DNA of 11,649 nt, taken from positions 1 through 11,649 of the forward strand of contig JAKAFQ010000082.1 of NCBI GenBank assembly GCA_021817875.1, read 5' to 3'. Below, piece after piece: positions 1 to 7,627 of the stretch. The number at the start of each line of letters is the position of its first letter. The stretch's first letter is position 1. The notes under the pieces are model-generated. The model ran no database searches, was not told where the DNA came from, and saw only the letters and a list, made by a program, of their open reading frames with translations. The DNA comes from Pseudomonadota bacterium (GTDB lineage: Bacteria > Pseudomonadota > Gammaproteobacteria > Steroidobacterales > Steroidobacteraceae). The translations under genes and the position numbers were made by a program.

Positions 1-2
1 CG

Positions 3-2324
3 TGCGCCGCGGCGGTGTACCTCGACCGCCCGGTGCTGGTCGCCGACATCGCCACCGACCCGTTCTGGGAGCGCTACCGCGCGCTCGCCCTGCAGGCCGG
101 CCTCAGCGCCGCCTGGTCGATCCCCATCAAGGCCACCGACGGCCAGGTGCTCGGCTGCCTCGGGGTCTACCACCACACCGGCGGTCTGCCCGGACAGCGC
201 GAGAGCCACATCATGGCGCATGCGGCCCAGATCGCCGGCATCGCCATCTCGCGGCGCCTCGCCGAGCAGGCGCTGCGGGCGAGCGAGGCGAAGTTCCGCG
301 GGCTGTTCGAGAGCATCGCCGAGGGGGTGTATCAGAGCGGGCGCGACGGGCGGTTCAAGTCGGTCAATCCGGCCTTCGTCTCGATCCTCGGCTACGAGAG
401 CGCCGAGCAGCTGTACCGGCTGCGCGACCTGGCGCCGCTCTACTGGAATCCATCCGACCGCGACGTGTTCATCCGCCGCGTGGAGGCCGAGGGGGAGATC
501 CGCAACGCCGAGTTCGTGCTGCGCCGGCGCGACGGCCAGCCGGTGGTGGTGCTGGAGAACGCCCGCGCGGTGCGCGATGGCACCGGGCGGATCACCGGCT
601 ACGAGGGCAGCATTGCCGACATCACCGAGCGCAAGCGCGCCGAGCAGGCGGTGTTCGCCGAGAAGGAGCGGGCGCAGGTGACGCTGCAGTCGATCGGCGA
701 TGCGGTCATCAGCACCGATGCCGAGGGGCGCATCGAGTACATCAACCCGGTCGCCGAGAACCTCACCGCCTGGCGGCTCGAGGAGGCGCGCGGGCGGCCC
801 ATCGCCGAGGTGCTGACGCTCGTCGATGAGCTCTCGCGCGGGCCGATCGACAATCCGCTGCTGAGCGTGCTCGGCCGCGGCCGCGGCAACCCCGCCACCG
901 ACCACGCGGTGCTCGTCACCCGCGGCGGCCACGAGGTCGCCATCCAGGAGTCCGCCGCCCCGATCTGCGACCGCCAGGGCAAGGTGATCGGCGCGGTGAT
1001 GGTCTTCCACGACGTGACGCGCGAGCGGCGGCTGAAGCGGGCGCTGTCCTACCAGGCGAGCCACGATGCGCTCACCGGCCTGATCAACCGCCGCGAGTTC
1101 GACAACCGTCTGCAGGCCGCGGTGCTCGGCGCCCAGCGCGCCGAGGCGGTGCACGCGCTGCTGTACATCGATCTCGACCAGTTCAAGGTGGTCAATGACA
1201 CCTGCGGCCACCAGGCGGGCGACCGGCTGCTGCGCGACATCACCGGCCTGCTGCGCTCGCGGGTGCGCGCCGCCGACACCATCGCGCGGCTCGGCGGGGA
1301 CGAGTTCGGCGTGCTGCTCGAGGGCTGCACGCTCGAGCAGGCGACCCGGGTGGCCGAGGGCATCCGCCAGGCGATCCGCGACTACCGCTTCACCTGGGGC
1401 TCGAGCACGCTGTCGATCGGGGCGAGCGTCGGGATGGTGCAGATCAAGGCCGACACCGAGAGCGTCGCCAGCCTGATGAGCGCCGCCGACATCGCCTGTT
1501 ATGCGGCCAAGGACGAGGGGCGCAACCGCATCCACCTCTACGAGTCCGACGGCATCAGCCACCCGCGCCACCGTGAGATGCACTGGGTGGCGAGGGTGAC
1601 GCGCGCCGCGGAGGACAACCGGCTGGAGCTGTACTTCCAGCCCATCCGCCCGGTGGCGCACCGCGCCGGCGGCGCCTTCCACGAGCTGCTGGTGCGCCTG
1701 CGCGACGATGACGGGCAGCTGGTGCCCCCGGGGGAGTTCATCCCGGCGGCCGAGCGCTACAACGTCATGTCGGTGATCGACCGATGGGTGGTGCGCGAGG
1801 CGATCGCGCACCTCGCCGCCTGGCGCCAGCGCGGGCTCGAGCTGCCGCTGCTCGCGGTCAATCTCTCCGGTACCTCGCTCAACGAGCAGTCGTTCATCGA
1901 CTTCGTGATGCAGCAGGTCGAGGAGTCGGGGGTCGCCGGCGCGCTGTGCTTCGAGATCACCGAGACCGCCGCCGTCACCCACCTCTCGAACGTCGCCTTC
2001 GCGATGCGCGAGCTGCGGGCGCGCGGCTGCAAGTTCTCGCTGGATGATTTCGGGACGGGGCTGTCCTCGTTCAGCTACCTCAAGAGCCTGCCCGTGGACT
2101 TCGTGAAGATCGATGGGCAGTTCGTGCGCCGCCTCGCCGAAGATCCGGTGGACCGCAGCATGGTCGAGGCGATCTGCAAGGTGGGGCACACCCTCGGCAT
2201 CGAGACGGTGGCCGAATGCGTCGAGGTGCAGTCAGTGCTCGATGAGCTCGAGCGCATTGGCGTCGACTACGCCCAGGGGTTTTTTCTCGCCGCTCCCCAG
2301 CCCATCGCGAGCCTGATGCCCTAG
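3..2324 (+). CDS. GAF-PAS-PAS-GGDEF-EAL c-di-GMP regulator (5' partial)
   Basis: Cyclic-di-GMP turnover enzyme of the tandem GGDEF-EAL class, probably cytosolic: no membrane segment is seen in the part present. The reading frame is open from the window edge and begins inside a GAF domain, so the true start lies upstream; 773 residues are visible. Counting from the codon at 3: end of GAF 1-85, PAS 1 about 92-208 with its PAC tail, PAS 2 about 220-345, GGDEF about 350-510, EAL about 525-770. The GGDEF motif is intact (431-435). An RxxD inhibitory site (422-425) sits exactly five residues before it, so a cyclase feedback-inhibited by product is expected. In the EAL domain the signature reads ELL (E561), and the other metal and catalytic positions are kept: N620, E651, DDFGTG from 681, K702, D704, E734 and Q758. 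Both activities therefore look possible; which dominates cannot be read from sequence. The GAF and PAS domains imply small-ligand or redox sensing. Confidence 0.95.
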   Translation, partial: CAAAVYLDRPVLVADIATDPFWERYRALALQAGLSAAWSIPIKATDGQVLGCLGVYHHTGGLPGQRESHIMAHAAQIAGIAISRRLAEQALRASEAKFRGLFESIAEGVYQSGRDGRFKSVNPAFVSILGYESAEQLYRLRDLAPLYWNPSDRDVFIRRVEAEGEIRNAEFVLRRRDGQPVVVLENARAVRDGTGRITGYEGSIADITERKRAEQAVFAEKERAQVTLQSIGDAVISTDAEGRIEYINPVAENLTAWRLEEARGRPIAEVLTLVDELSRGPIDNPLLSVLGRGRGNPATDHAVLVTRGGHEVAIQESAAPICDRQGKVIGAVMVFHDVTRERRLKRALSYQASHDALTGLINRREFDNRLQAAVLGAQRAEAVHALLYIDLDQFKVVNDTCGHQAGDRLLRDITGLLRSRVRAADTIARLGGDEFGVLLEGCTLEQATRVAEGIRQAIRDYRFTWGSSTLSIGASVGMVQIKADTESVASLMSAADIACYAAKDEGRNRIHLYESDGISHPRHREMHWVARVTRAAEDNRLELYFQPIRPVAHRAGGAFHELLVRLRDDDGQLVPPGEFIPAAERYNVMSVIDRWVVREAIAHLAAWRQRGLELPLLAVNLSGTSLNEQSFIDFVMQQVEESGVAGALCFEITETAAVTHLSNVAFAMRELRARGCKFSLDDFGTGLSSFSYLKSLPVDFVKIDGQFVRRLAEDPVDRSMVEAICKVGHTLGIETVAECVEVQSVLDELERIGVDYAQGFFLAAPQPIASLMP

Positions 2325-2700
2325 CCGGCCACGCACGGCAGCGGCAGCCCTGACCGGGCCCCTGCGCGCGGTGGACCCGTTCGCGGATGCGCGGGCAGGT
2401 GCGTGCGGCCCGTGCGGCGCGTAGCGCTGGATCGACGTCGAAGACCATGGGCACTGTCCTCTGACCCGGTGGGCCGGATCGGTTTGCGGGCTATCCAGCA
2501 AAAGACGTGCCGTTTTGAAAAGCGCAATTTCATTCAAGTGGTTGGGCGAATCTGACGGTCATTGCCGACACAATATGTAAGAAACTCCGACAGCGCGGCG
2601 GGGGCGAGTGCCGCGCGGCGACACCACACGCCGGGCCATGAACCCGGCATACTGACCCGGGTCCGCCGGTCGCGGCGGGCGCATCATGGCGGGGGCGGGG
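2325..2700. other. Intergenic region upstream of the sugar symporter
   Basis: About 375 bases with no convincing gene. There is no clear terminator after the c-di-GMP gene. Bases 2500-2600 are clearly AT-richer than their surroundings, as expected of a promoter region. They contain a small inverted repeat (TGAAA and TTTCA, 2517-2533) and the CCGACA/TGTAAG motif annotated separately. The leader nearer the symporter can fold: GCCGGG (2630-2635) pairs with CCCGGC (2643-2648), followed by the palindrome ACCCGGGT (2655-2662). A sigma-70 promoter (CTGACG, 16 nt, TATGTA, 2552-2579) is possible but matches the consensus poorly. Confidence 0.5.
2566..2593 (+). promoter_or_regulatory. Candidate regulator site, CCGACA direct repeat with TGTAAG
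   Basis: CCGACA occurs twice (2566-2571 and 2587-2592) at a 21-base period, about two helical turns. The second copy belongs to an element CAATATGTAAG...TCCGACAG (2571-2593). The same element recurs upstream of the PEP-CTERM gene: inverted at 9654-9675 (18 of 22 positions identical), and in a looser form at 9749-9766 (13 of 18). Recurrence in two intergenic regions of a GC-rich genome suggests a protein-binding site. The factor is unknown. Confidence 0.45.
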
Positions 2701-4155
2701 ATGGACCAAGACAATACGGGGCTCGTGGTCGCGCTGACGTTCGTGGCGACCCTGGGCGGGCTGCTGTTCGGATACGACACGGCGGTGATCTCCGGCGCGG
2801 TGGGCGCGATCGATCACTACTTCATCGATCCGCAGCACCTCTCGCAGACCGCGGCGAGCAGTCTTTCCGGCTGGACGATCTCGAGCGCCATCGCCGGCTG
2901 CGTGATCGGCTCGGCGGTGGCCGGCGTGCTCTCGAGCCGGCTCGGACGCAAGGGCGGGCTGATCGTGGCGGCGCTGCTGTTCCTGCTCGGCTCGATCGGC
3001 TCGGCGGTCCCGGAGCTCGGCCTCGGGGTGATCGGGCGGATGGGCCCGGCGGCGCTCACGCCCTTCATCGCCTACCGCATCCTCGGCGGCATGGGCGTCG
3101 GCATCGCCTCGATGATCTCCCCGCTGTACATCGCCGAGATCGCACCCAGCGCCATCCGCGGCCGGCTGGTCGCGTTCAACCAGCTCGCGATCGTGGTCGG
3201 CATCCAGGTGGTGTACTTCGTCAACTGGTTCATCCAGACGCTCGGCACGCACGCGTGGTACCTGTCGACCGCCTGGCGGCTGATGCTTGCCTCCGAGGCG
3301 CTGCCGGCGCTGCTGTTCCTGGTGCTGCTGCTGTTCGTGCCCGACACGCCGCGCTGGTTCGCGATGCGCGGGCGCAGCGCCGAGGCGCTCGCGCAGCTCA
3401 CCCGCGTCAACGGCGAGGCGCGGGCGCGCGGCATCCTCGCCGACATCGAGCGCACGCTGCAGGTGCGCGGCGGGCGGCTGCTCGCCTTCGGACTGCCGGT
3501 GCTCGTGATCGGGGTGCTGCTGTCGGTGTTCCAGCAGCTGATCGGCATCAATGCGGTGCTCTATTACGCGCCGCTGATGTTCCAGAACATGGGCGCCTCG
3601 ACCAACTCGGCGTTCCTGCAGACCGTGGTGGTGGGCGCGGCCAACCTGGTGTTCACCTTCGTGGCGATCGCCACGGTGGACCGGCTCGGGCGCAAGCCGT
3701 TGCTGCTGGTCGGCTCGCTGGCGATGTCGGCGGCGATGTTCGCCCTCGGCAGCCTGTTCGACGCCCGGGCGGTCGGGCTCTGGGCGCTGGTGGCGGTGGT
3801 CGCCTACATCGCGGGCTTTGCGCTCTCCTGGGGTCCGGTGGTGTGGGTGTTGCTCGCCGAGATGTTTCCGAATGCCATCAAGGGCAAGGCGATGGCGATC
3901 GCGGTGGCGGCGCAGTGGCTCGCCAACCTGCTGGTGTCCTGGTCGTTCAAGGTGATGGACGGCAGCGGCTGGCTGAACGCGCATTTCAACCACGGCTTCG
4001 CCTATTGGATCTACGGCACGATGAGCCTGCTGTCGGCGGTGTTCGTGCTGCGCTTCGTGCCCGAGACCAAGGGCCGCACGCTGGAGTCGATCCAGGAGCT
4101 GTGGCACCGGCCGGCCGGCGCCCGGGCGCTCGCCTCGGCGGAAGTGGCCGAATAG
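2701..4155 (+). CDS. XylE-like sugar:proton symporter (MFS sugar porter family)
   Basis: Inner-membrane 12-helix transporter of the sugar porter family, most like D-xylose:H+ symporter XylE as I remember it; 484 residues, close to XylE (491). Family marks: GYDTAVISG with D26, the proton-coupling Asp position; RLGRK (80-84); R126 in YRILGG; PLYIAEIAP...IRGR; PDTPRW; QQLIGIN (Q278, Q279, N284); DRLGRK; SWGPVVW (W377); Q405-W406; and C-terminal PETKGR (454-459). The xylose-contacting Gln and Trp positions are kept, but the position matching XylE Gln175 is Ile (I168), as in GLUT-type glucose carriers, so the substrate may be a hexose or several sugars. The ATG at 2701 was preferred over the in-frame ATG at 2686: it gives a XylE-sized N-terminus and has a G-rich stretch just before it. 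It converges with the GntR regulator, which may control sugar uptake. No sugar-catabolic gene is adjacent. Confidence 0.93.
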   Translation: MDQDNTGLVVALTFVATLGGLLFGYDTAVISGAVGAIDHYFIDPQHLSQTAASSLSGWTISSAIAGCVIGSAVAGVLSSRLGRKGGLIVAALLFLLGSIGSAVPELGLGVIGRMGPAALTPFIAYRILGGMGVGIASMISPLYIAEIAPSAIRGRLVAFNQLAIVVGIQVVYFVNWFIQTLGTHAWYLSTAWRLMLASEALPALLFLVLLLFVPDTPRWFAMRGRSAEALAQLTRVNGEARARGILADIERTLQVRGGRLLAFGLPVLVIGVLLSVFQQLIGINAVLYYAPLMFQNMGASTNSAFLQTVVVGAANLVFTFVAIATVDRLGRKPLLLVGSLAMSAAMFALGSLFDARAVGLWALVAVVAYIAGFALSWGPVVWVLLAEMFPNAIKGKAMAIAVAAQWLANLLVSWSFKVMDGSGWLNAHFNHGFAYWIYGTMSLLSAVFVLRFVPETKGRTLESIQELWHRPAGARALASAEVAE

Positions 4156-4160
4156 TCGGG

Positions 4161-4189
4161 ACGGGCCGCGGCCGGGCGGACCGGCCCGT
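4161..4189. terminator. Hairpin between convergent genes
   Basis: A perfect 8-base inverted repeat, ACGGGCCG (4161-4168) and CGGCCCGT (4182-4189), with a 13-base loop. It fills the 36-base gap between the symporter stop and the stop of the opposing gntR-type gene. There is no T tract on either side, so it may be a bidirectional or factor-assisted terminator rather than a classic intrinsic one. Confidence 0.5.
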
Positions 4190-4191
4190 GC

Positions 4192-4947
4192 TCAGCGCTG
4201 CTGCGCCTGGACGCGCCGGGTGACGTCGATGCGGTCCACGCCGATGTCGATCACCCGCCGCATGGCCTCGGCGGCCGCCGTCTCATCGCCCGCGGCGATG
4301 GCATCGACGATGGCGGTGTGCGCGGCGAGGGAGCGCTCGTGATCGAGCGGATCATCCACCGGGGAGCTGTGGATGAACGAGGCCACCAGCGCCGCCTCGA
4401 TCACGCTCGCCACCGAGCGCATCATCGGGTTGCCGGTGGCGTTGCCCACGATGAGGTGAAAGTCGAGGTCGGCCTCGGCGAAGCTCTGGCGGCTGTGCCC
4501 GGGGCGGCTCATCTGGCGCAGACACTCGCGCAGCCGCGAGAGGTCCTCCGCGCTGCGCCGCCGCGCGGCGAGCGAGGCGGCGAGCGGCTCGAGCGCCCGG
4601 CGCACCTCGACCAGGCAGTGCATGAACTCGTCATCGAAGCCGAGGCGCACCCGCCAGGCGAGCACGTCGGCATCGAAGTAGTTCCAGTACAGCCGCTCGC
4701 GCACCCGGGTGCCGACCCGGGTCTTGGAGATCACGAAGCCCTTGGCCGAGAGGGTCTTCATGACTTCGCGGATCACGGTGCGCGAGACGTGGAAGCGCCC
4801 GAGCAGCTCCGGCTCGGGCGGCATGTTGGTTCCCGGCGGATACATCCCCTTCAGCAGCTCCATGCCGAGCAGCGCCGCGATCTGGTCGTGACTCGATTTC
4901 GCCCGCTCGAGGGCGAGGCGGCTCAGGCGCGGCAGCGGGTGCGGCAT
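4192..4947 (-). CDS. FadR-subfamily GntR transcriptional regulator
   Basis: One-domain-pair DNA-binding regulator of 251 residues. The N-terminal winged helix-turn-helix spans about 20-85 (IAALLGMELLKGMYPPGTNM..., then PEPELLGRFHVSRTVIREVMKTL, and the GTRV wing). The FCD effector domain spans about 108-235. FCD domains usually hold a metal through Asp and three His: D160-x3-H164 and H210 are present, but the last position (AMRRH in most relatives) is V232 here, so metal or ligand binding may differ. The gene is convergent with the sugar symporter and divergent from the crotonase gene, 95 bases apart, so either neighbour could be a target. Regulators of this type commonly bind sugar acids, carboxylates or acyl-CoA; the effector cannot be assigned. 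A near-palindrome in the divergent region is a candidate operator, including for autoregulation. Confidence 0.93.
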   Translation of the reverse strand: MPHPLPRLSRLALERAKSSHDQIAALLGMELLKGMYPPGTNMPPEPELLGRFHVSRTVIREVMKTLSAKGFVISKTRVGTRVRERLYWNYFDADVLAWRVRLGFDDEFMHCLVEVRRALEPLAASLAARRRSAEDLSRLRECLRQMSRPGHSRQSFAEADLDFHLIVGNATGNPMMRSVASVIEAALVASFIHSSPVDDPLDHERSLAAHTAIVDAIAAGDETAAAEAMRRVIDIGVDRIDVTRRVQAQQR

Positions 4948-4992
4948 GGTGCGGGGGATGTCGGTGGATCCGGGGGGGCGATGCGCGGTCGG

Positions 4993-5004
4993 GTACTATA
5001 ATAC
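4993..5004 (+). promoter_or_regulatory. Consensus -10 box inside a near-palindrome (candidate GntR operator)
   Basis: GTACTATAATAC is a 12-base palindrome with one mismatched pair, in the gap between the divergent regulator and crotonase genes. It contains a perfect TATAAT (4997-5002) facing the crotonase gene and, on the other strand, TATTAT facing the regulator. No good -35 box lies 16-19 bases upstream on either strand, so an activator or weak basal promoter is likely. A protein bound here would cover the -10 region of both genes. Assignment to the adjacent regulator is by position only. Confidence 0.5.
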
Positions 5005-5042
5005 TCCGGTCCAGCCAGGCAAGCCGGTGCGGCGAGGGAACC

Positions 5043-5798
5043 ATGAGCGAGCAGGTGATCGTGACACGCGATGCCGCGGTGTGCGAGGTGCGGCTGAACC
5101 GGCCCGGGAAACGCAACGCGTTGACGCTCGAGATGTACGGTGCGCTCGCCGATGCGCTCGCCTCGTTCGAGGCCGACGAGCGGCTGCGCGTGCTGCTGTT
5201 GAGCGGCGAGGGCGCTTGCTTCACCGCCGGCAACGACCTGAGGGATTTCCTCTCCGGGCCGCCGCTCGATGCGCCGGACCATCCGACCGTGCGCTTCGTG
5301 CGCGCGCTCGCCGGGCTCACCAAGGCGGCGGTGGCCGCGGTCCACGGGCCCACGGTGGGGCTCGGCGTGACGCTGCTGCTGCACTGCGACCTGGTGGTGG
5401 CGGCCGAGCGCAGCACCCGGCTCATCGCCCCGTTCGTGACACTCGGGCTGGTGCCGGAGGCGGCGAGCACCCTGTTGCTGCCGGCGCTGATGGGGCATCA
5501 GCGCGCCGCCGAGATGCTGCTGCTCGGGGAGCCGTTCGACGCCGAGGCGGCGCGCCAGTGGGGCCTCGTCAACCGCGTGGTGGCCGATGAGAGCCTGATG
5601 GAGGAGGCGAGGACGCTCGCCCGGGCGCTCGCCTGCCGGCCGCCCGAGGCCCTGCGCGCCACCAAGCGGCTGTTGCGCCGGGGCCGCACGCACGATGTGT
5701 CCGGACGGATGGACGAGGAGTTGCGCGAGTTCGCCGTGCGCGTCAAATCCGGGGAGTTCGAGGCGGCGGCGCGGGCGTTCTTCGAGAAGCGCCGCTGA
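5043..5798 (+). CDS. Crotonase-family enzyme, probably enoyl-CoA isomerase/hydratase-like
   Basis: Soluble acyl-CoA enzyme of 251 residues with the crotonase fold. The two oxyanion-hole segments are clear: FTAGNDLRDF (60-69) and HGPTVGLG (101-108), the latter leading into HCDLVVAAE. The two hydratase glutamates of the rat enoyl-CoA hydratase type are absent: the aligned positions are T110 and F131. Instead E139, in GLVPEAAS, falls where peroxisomal ECI2/Eci1-type delta3,delta2-enoyl-CoA isomerases carry their catalytic Glu. Isomerase activity is therefore a better guess than hydration, though this rests on an alignment from memory. The start at 5043 is supported by GAGGGAA (5034-5040). The gene stands alone, divergent from the GntR regulator, with a consensus TATAAT about 40 bases upstream of the start, and may be under that regulator's control. 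Role: probably degradation of unsaturated or unusual acyl chains. Confidence 0.9.
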   Translation: MSEQVIVTRDAAVCEVRLNRPGKRNALTLEMYGALADALASFEADERLRVLLLSGEGACFTAGNDLRDFLSGPPLDAPDHPTVRFVRALAGLTKAAVAAVHGPTVGLGVTLLLHCDLVVAAERSTRLIAPFVTLGLVPEAASTLLLPALMGHQRAAEMLLLGEPFDAEAARQWGLVNRVVADESLMEEARTLARALACRPPEALRATKRLLRRGRTHDVSGRMDEELREFAVRVKSGEFEAAARAFFEKRR

Positions 5799-5815
5799 GG
5801 CGCTCACCGGGCGCC
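5799..5815. terminator. Small hairpin between convergent crotonase and crcB genes
   Basis: GGCGC (5799-5803) pairs with GCGCC (5811-5815) across a 7-base loop directly after the crotonase stop codon, in a 31-base gap between convergent genes. The stem is short and lacks a T tract, so it is only a weak candidate. Confidence 0.25.
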
Positions 5816-5829
5816 GCGGAACGCGCGCC

Positions 5830-6210
5830 TCAGCCGAGGGCCCAGGCGACCGTGAGCAGGCCGGCGAAGGTCGCGAGCAGCGAAACACCGACGTGGGTCG
5901 CGATCTCGGTGAGCGCCCAGAAGGTCTGTCCCTGCTCGAACGAGGACACCACCTCGGCCGAGAAGGTCGAGAAGGTGGTGAGACCGCCGCAGAAGCCGGT
6001 GATCACCAGCAGCCGCCACTGCGGCGCGATCGCGGGGTTGCGCGCGAAGAAGGCGATCGCCGCGCCGATCACGTAGCCGCCGAGCAGGTTCGCGGCCAGC
6101 GTTCCCGGCGGCAGCGACGGAAACAACCCGTTCAGCCGGTTGCCGAGCCACCAGCGCAGCAGCGCCCCGAGCGCCGCCCCCAGCCCGATCGCCACCATCG
6201 ACTTCCACAT
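5830..6210 (-). CDS. crcB: CrcB/Fluc fluoride ion channel
   Basis: Small inner-membrane protein of 126 residues, the usual length for the family, with four hydrophobic helices. CrcB (Fluc) proteins form dual-topology dimers that export fluoride and protect enolase and pyrophosphatase. Visible signatures: [10 protein letters not shown] near the N-terminus (R19), [10 protein letters not shown] (N41), and the hallmark [15 protein letters not shown] (72-86), which holds the Phe-box residues F80 and F83 and the central Na+-binding segment. The frame stays open upstream to 6357, but that extension is Pro/Ala/Arg-rich and unlike the family. The ATG at 6210 gives the normal N-terminus and is preceded by GAGGAG about ten bases upstream. 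The gene is single and runs opposite to its neighbours. I could not recognise the fluoride riboswitch pattern in its leader. Confidence 0.93.
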   Translation of the reverse strand: MWKSMVAIGLGAALGALLRWWLGNRLNGLFPSLPPGTLAANLLGGYVIGAAIAFFARNPAIAPQWRLLVITGFCGGLTTFSTFSAEVVSSFEQGQTFWALTEIATHVGVSLLATFAGLLTVAWALG

Positions 6211-6314
6211 GCCCGATGCGCTCCTCGGCGCCCGGTGGGGCCGGCCGCCGAAAAACCTCGATCTTCCGGTGTCCGCGGCATCCCGCGCAAGCCCCGGGGC
6301 CGGGTCCGGGGCGC

Positions 6315-6344
6315 TTGCGGGGGCGGCGCCGGGCCCGCTAGAGT
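6315..6344 (+). promoter_or_regulatory. Possible sigma-70 promoter of the cfa-type operon
   Basis: TTGCGG (6315-6320), an 18-base spacer, then TAGAGT (6339-6344). Each box matches only about half to two thirds of the consensus. The position is sensible: a transcript from about 6351 would begin just before the GGAGAGA ribosome site at 6360-6366. Confidence 0.35.
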
Positions 6345-6372
6345 GGGCCGCCCTCAACTGGAGAGATGCGCC

Positions 6373-7620
6373 TTGAACGCCAGAGAACAGAGCGTGATGT
6401 CCTCACCGGACGCCCGCACCCCACGCAGCGCCGGGCAACCCCAGACGCGCGGCTCGCTCGCCGGCCGCCTGGTGCGCGGCCTGCTGCGCCGCCTGGGCGA
6501 TCCGCCGATCGAGTTCACCCTGTGGGACGGTGAGCGCATCGCGCCGGCCGGCGCCGAGCCGGTGTGCCGGGTGCGCCTCGCCGACCGCGCGACACTGTTC
6601 GCGGTGCTCGCCGATCCGCAGGTGCGCTTCCCGGACGCCTACAGCGAGGGGCGCATCGAGATCGAGGGCGACCTGGTGCGCCTGCTCGAGGAGGTCTATC
6701 GGGCGGGCAGCCCCGGACGGCCTGTCCCGGCCGCGCGGCCGCGCCGCCGTCATGGCAACACCCTGGCCGGCTCGCGGCACAACATCCACCATCATTACGA
6801 CATCGGCAACGCGTTCTACGCGCTGTGGCTCGGCACCACGATGGCCTACACCTGCGCCTACTACCCGAGCGCCGGGACCGGGCTCGATGAGGCGCAGCTC
6901 GCCAAGATGCACCACGTGTGCCGCAAGCTGCGGCTGCGTCCGGGGGAAAGCGTGGTCGAGGCCGGCTGCGGCTGGGGGACGCTCGCGCTGCACATGGCGC
7001 GCCACTACGGCGTCAAGGTGCGCGCCTTCAACATCTCGCGCGAGCAGGTCGCCTATGCGCGCGAGCGCGCCGAGCGCGAAGGGCTCTCCTCGCAGGTGGA
7101 GTACGTCCTCGATGACTACCGCACCATCTCGGGCCGCTATGACGCCTTCGTCTCGGTGGGGATGCTCGAGCACGTCGGGGTGGAGCATTACCGCACGCTC
7201 GGGGAGGTGATCGCCCGCAGCTTGGGATCGAACGGCCGGGGCCTGATCCACTCGATCGGCCGCAACTACCCGGCGCCGCTGCAGCCGTGGATCGAGAAGC
7301 GCATCTTCCCCGGCGCCTGTCCGCCCTCGCTCGGGCAGATGATGGGCATTTTCGAGCCCTGGGACCTGTCGATCCTCGACGTCGAGAATCTCCGCCTGCA
7401 CTACGCGCAGACGCTGCGCCACTGGCTCGCCCGCTTCGAGGCCGAGAGCGCCCGGGTGCGCGAGATGTTCGACGAGAAGTTCGTGCGCCTGTGGCGGATG
7501 TACCTCGCCGGCTCGGTGGCGGGTTTCACCACCGGGACGCTGCAGCTGTTCCAGGTGGTGTTCGCGCCGTGTGACAACCACGACATTCCGCTCACCCGCG
7601 CGCACCTGTACGAGCACTGA
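6373..7620 (+). CDS. cfa: Cyclopropane-fatty-acid synthase family methyltransferase
   Basis: SAM-dependent methyltransferase of the Cfa family (415 residues), acting on unsaturated acyl chains of membrane phospholipids at the inner-membrane face. Visible: the family N-terminal domain (about 30-115), the signature [18 protein letters not shown] motif I EAGCGWG (around 197-202), and all positions I recall as the E. coli bicarbonate-site set: C161, E266, H293/I295 and Y344. The C-terminal [10 protein letters not shown] is typical. The TTG at 6373 is chosen because GGAGAGA lies six bases upstream; the ATG at 6397 (407 residues) is the alternative and has a poor ribosome site. The frame remains open far upstream, but that part overlaps crcB antisense and is not protein-like. 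A flavin reductase-type gene starts 7 bases after the stop, so the two are very likely co-transcribed. That leaves open whether the product is a cyclopropane or a methylene/methyl-branched chain. Confidence 0.92.
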   Translation: MNAREQSVMSSPDARTPRSAGQPQTRGSLAGRLVRGLLRRLGDPPIEFTLWDGERIAPAGAEPVCRVRLADRATLFAVLADPQVRFPDAYSEGRIEIEGDLVRLLEEVYRAGSPGRPVPAARPRRRHGNTLAGSRHNIHHHYDIGNAFYALWLGTTMAYTCAYYPSAGTGLDEAQLAKMHHVCRKLRLRPGESVVEAGCGWGTLALHMARHYGVKVRAFNISREQVAYARERAEREGLSSQVEYVLDDYRTISGRYDAFVSVGMLEHVGVEHYRTLGEVIARSLGSNGRGLIHSIGRNYPAPLQPWIEKRIFPGACPPSLGQMMGIFEPWDLSILDVENLRLHYAQTLRHWLARFEAESARVREMFDEKFVRLWRMYLAGSVAGFTTGTLQLFQVVFAPCDNHDIPLTRAHLYEH

Positions 7621-7627
7621 GCGGGCG

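Noticed and set aside
2638..2655. Five-codon frame (MNPAY) in the symporter leader
   Set aside because: Too short to support, with no ribosome site; likely chance.
2530..4107. Long minus-strand frame (525 codons) opposite the symporter
   Set aside because: His/Arg/Glu/Gln-rich composition typical of antisense frames in GC-rich DNA; the plus strand clearly encodes a XylE-like protein.
5695..6372. N-terminal extension of the Cfa-type frame far upstream
   Set aside because: It would overlap the crotonase end and all of crcB in antisense, is Arg/Pro/Gly-rich, and exceeds the usual size of the family.
6211..6372. Fluoride riboswitch in the crcB leader
   Set aside because: I looked on the minus strand for the conserved fluoride-aptamer segments and found no match; a covariance-model search would settle it.
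6403..7617. Minus-strand frame of 404 codons opposite the Cfa-type gene
   Set aside because: Low-complexity antisense shadow; the plus strand carries conserved methyltransferase motifs.
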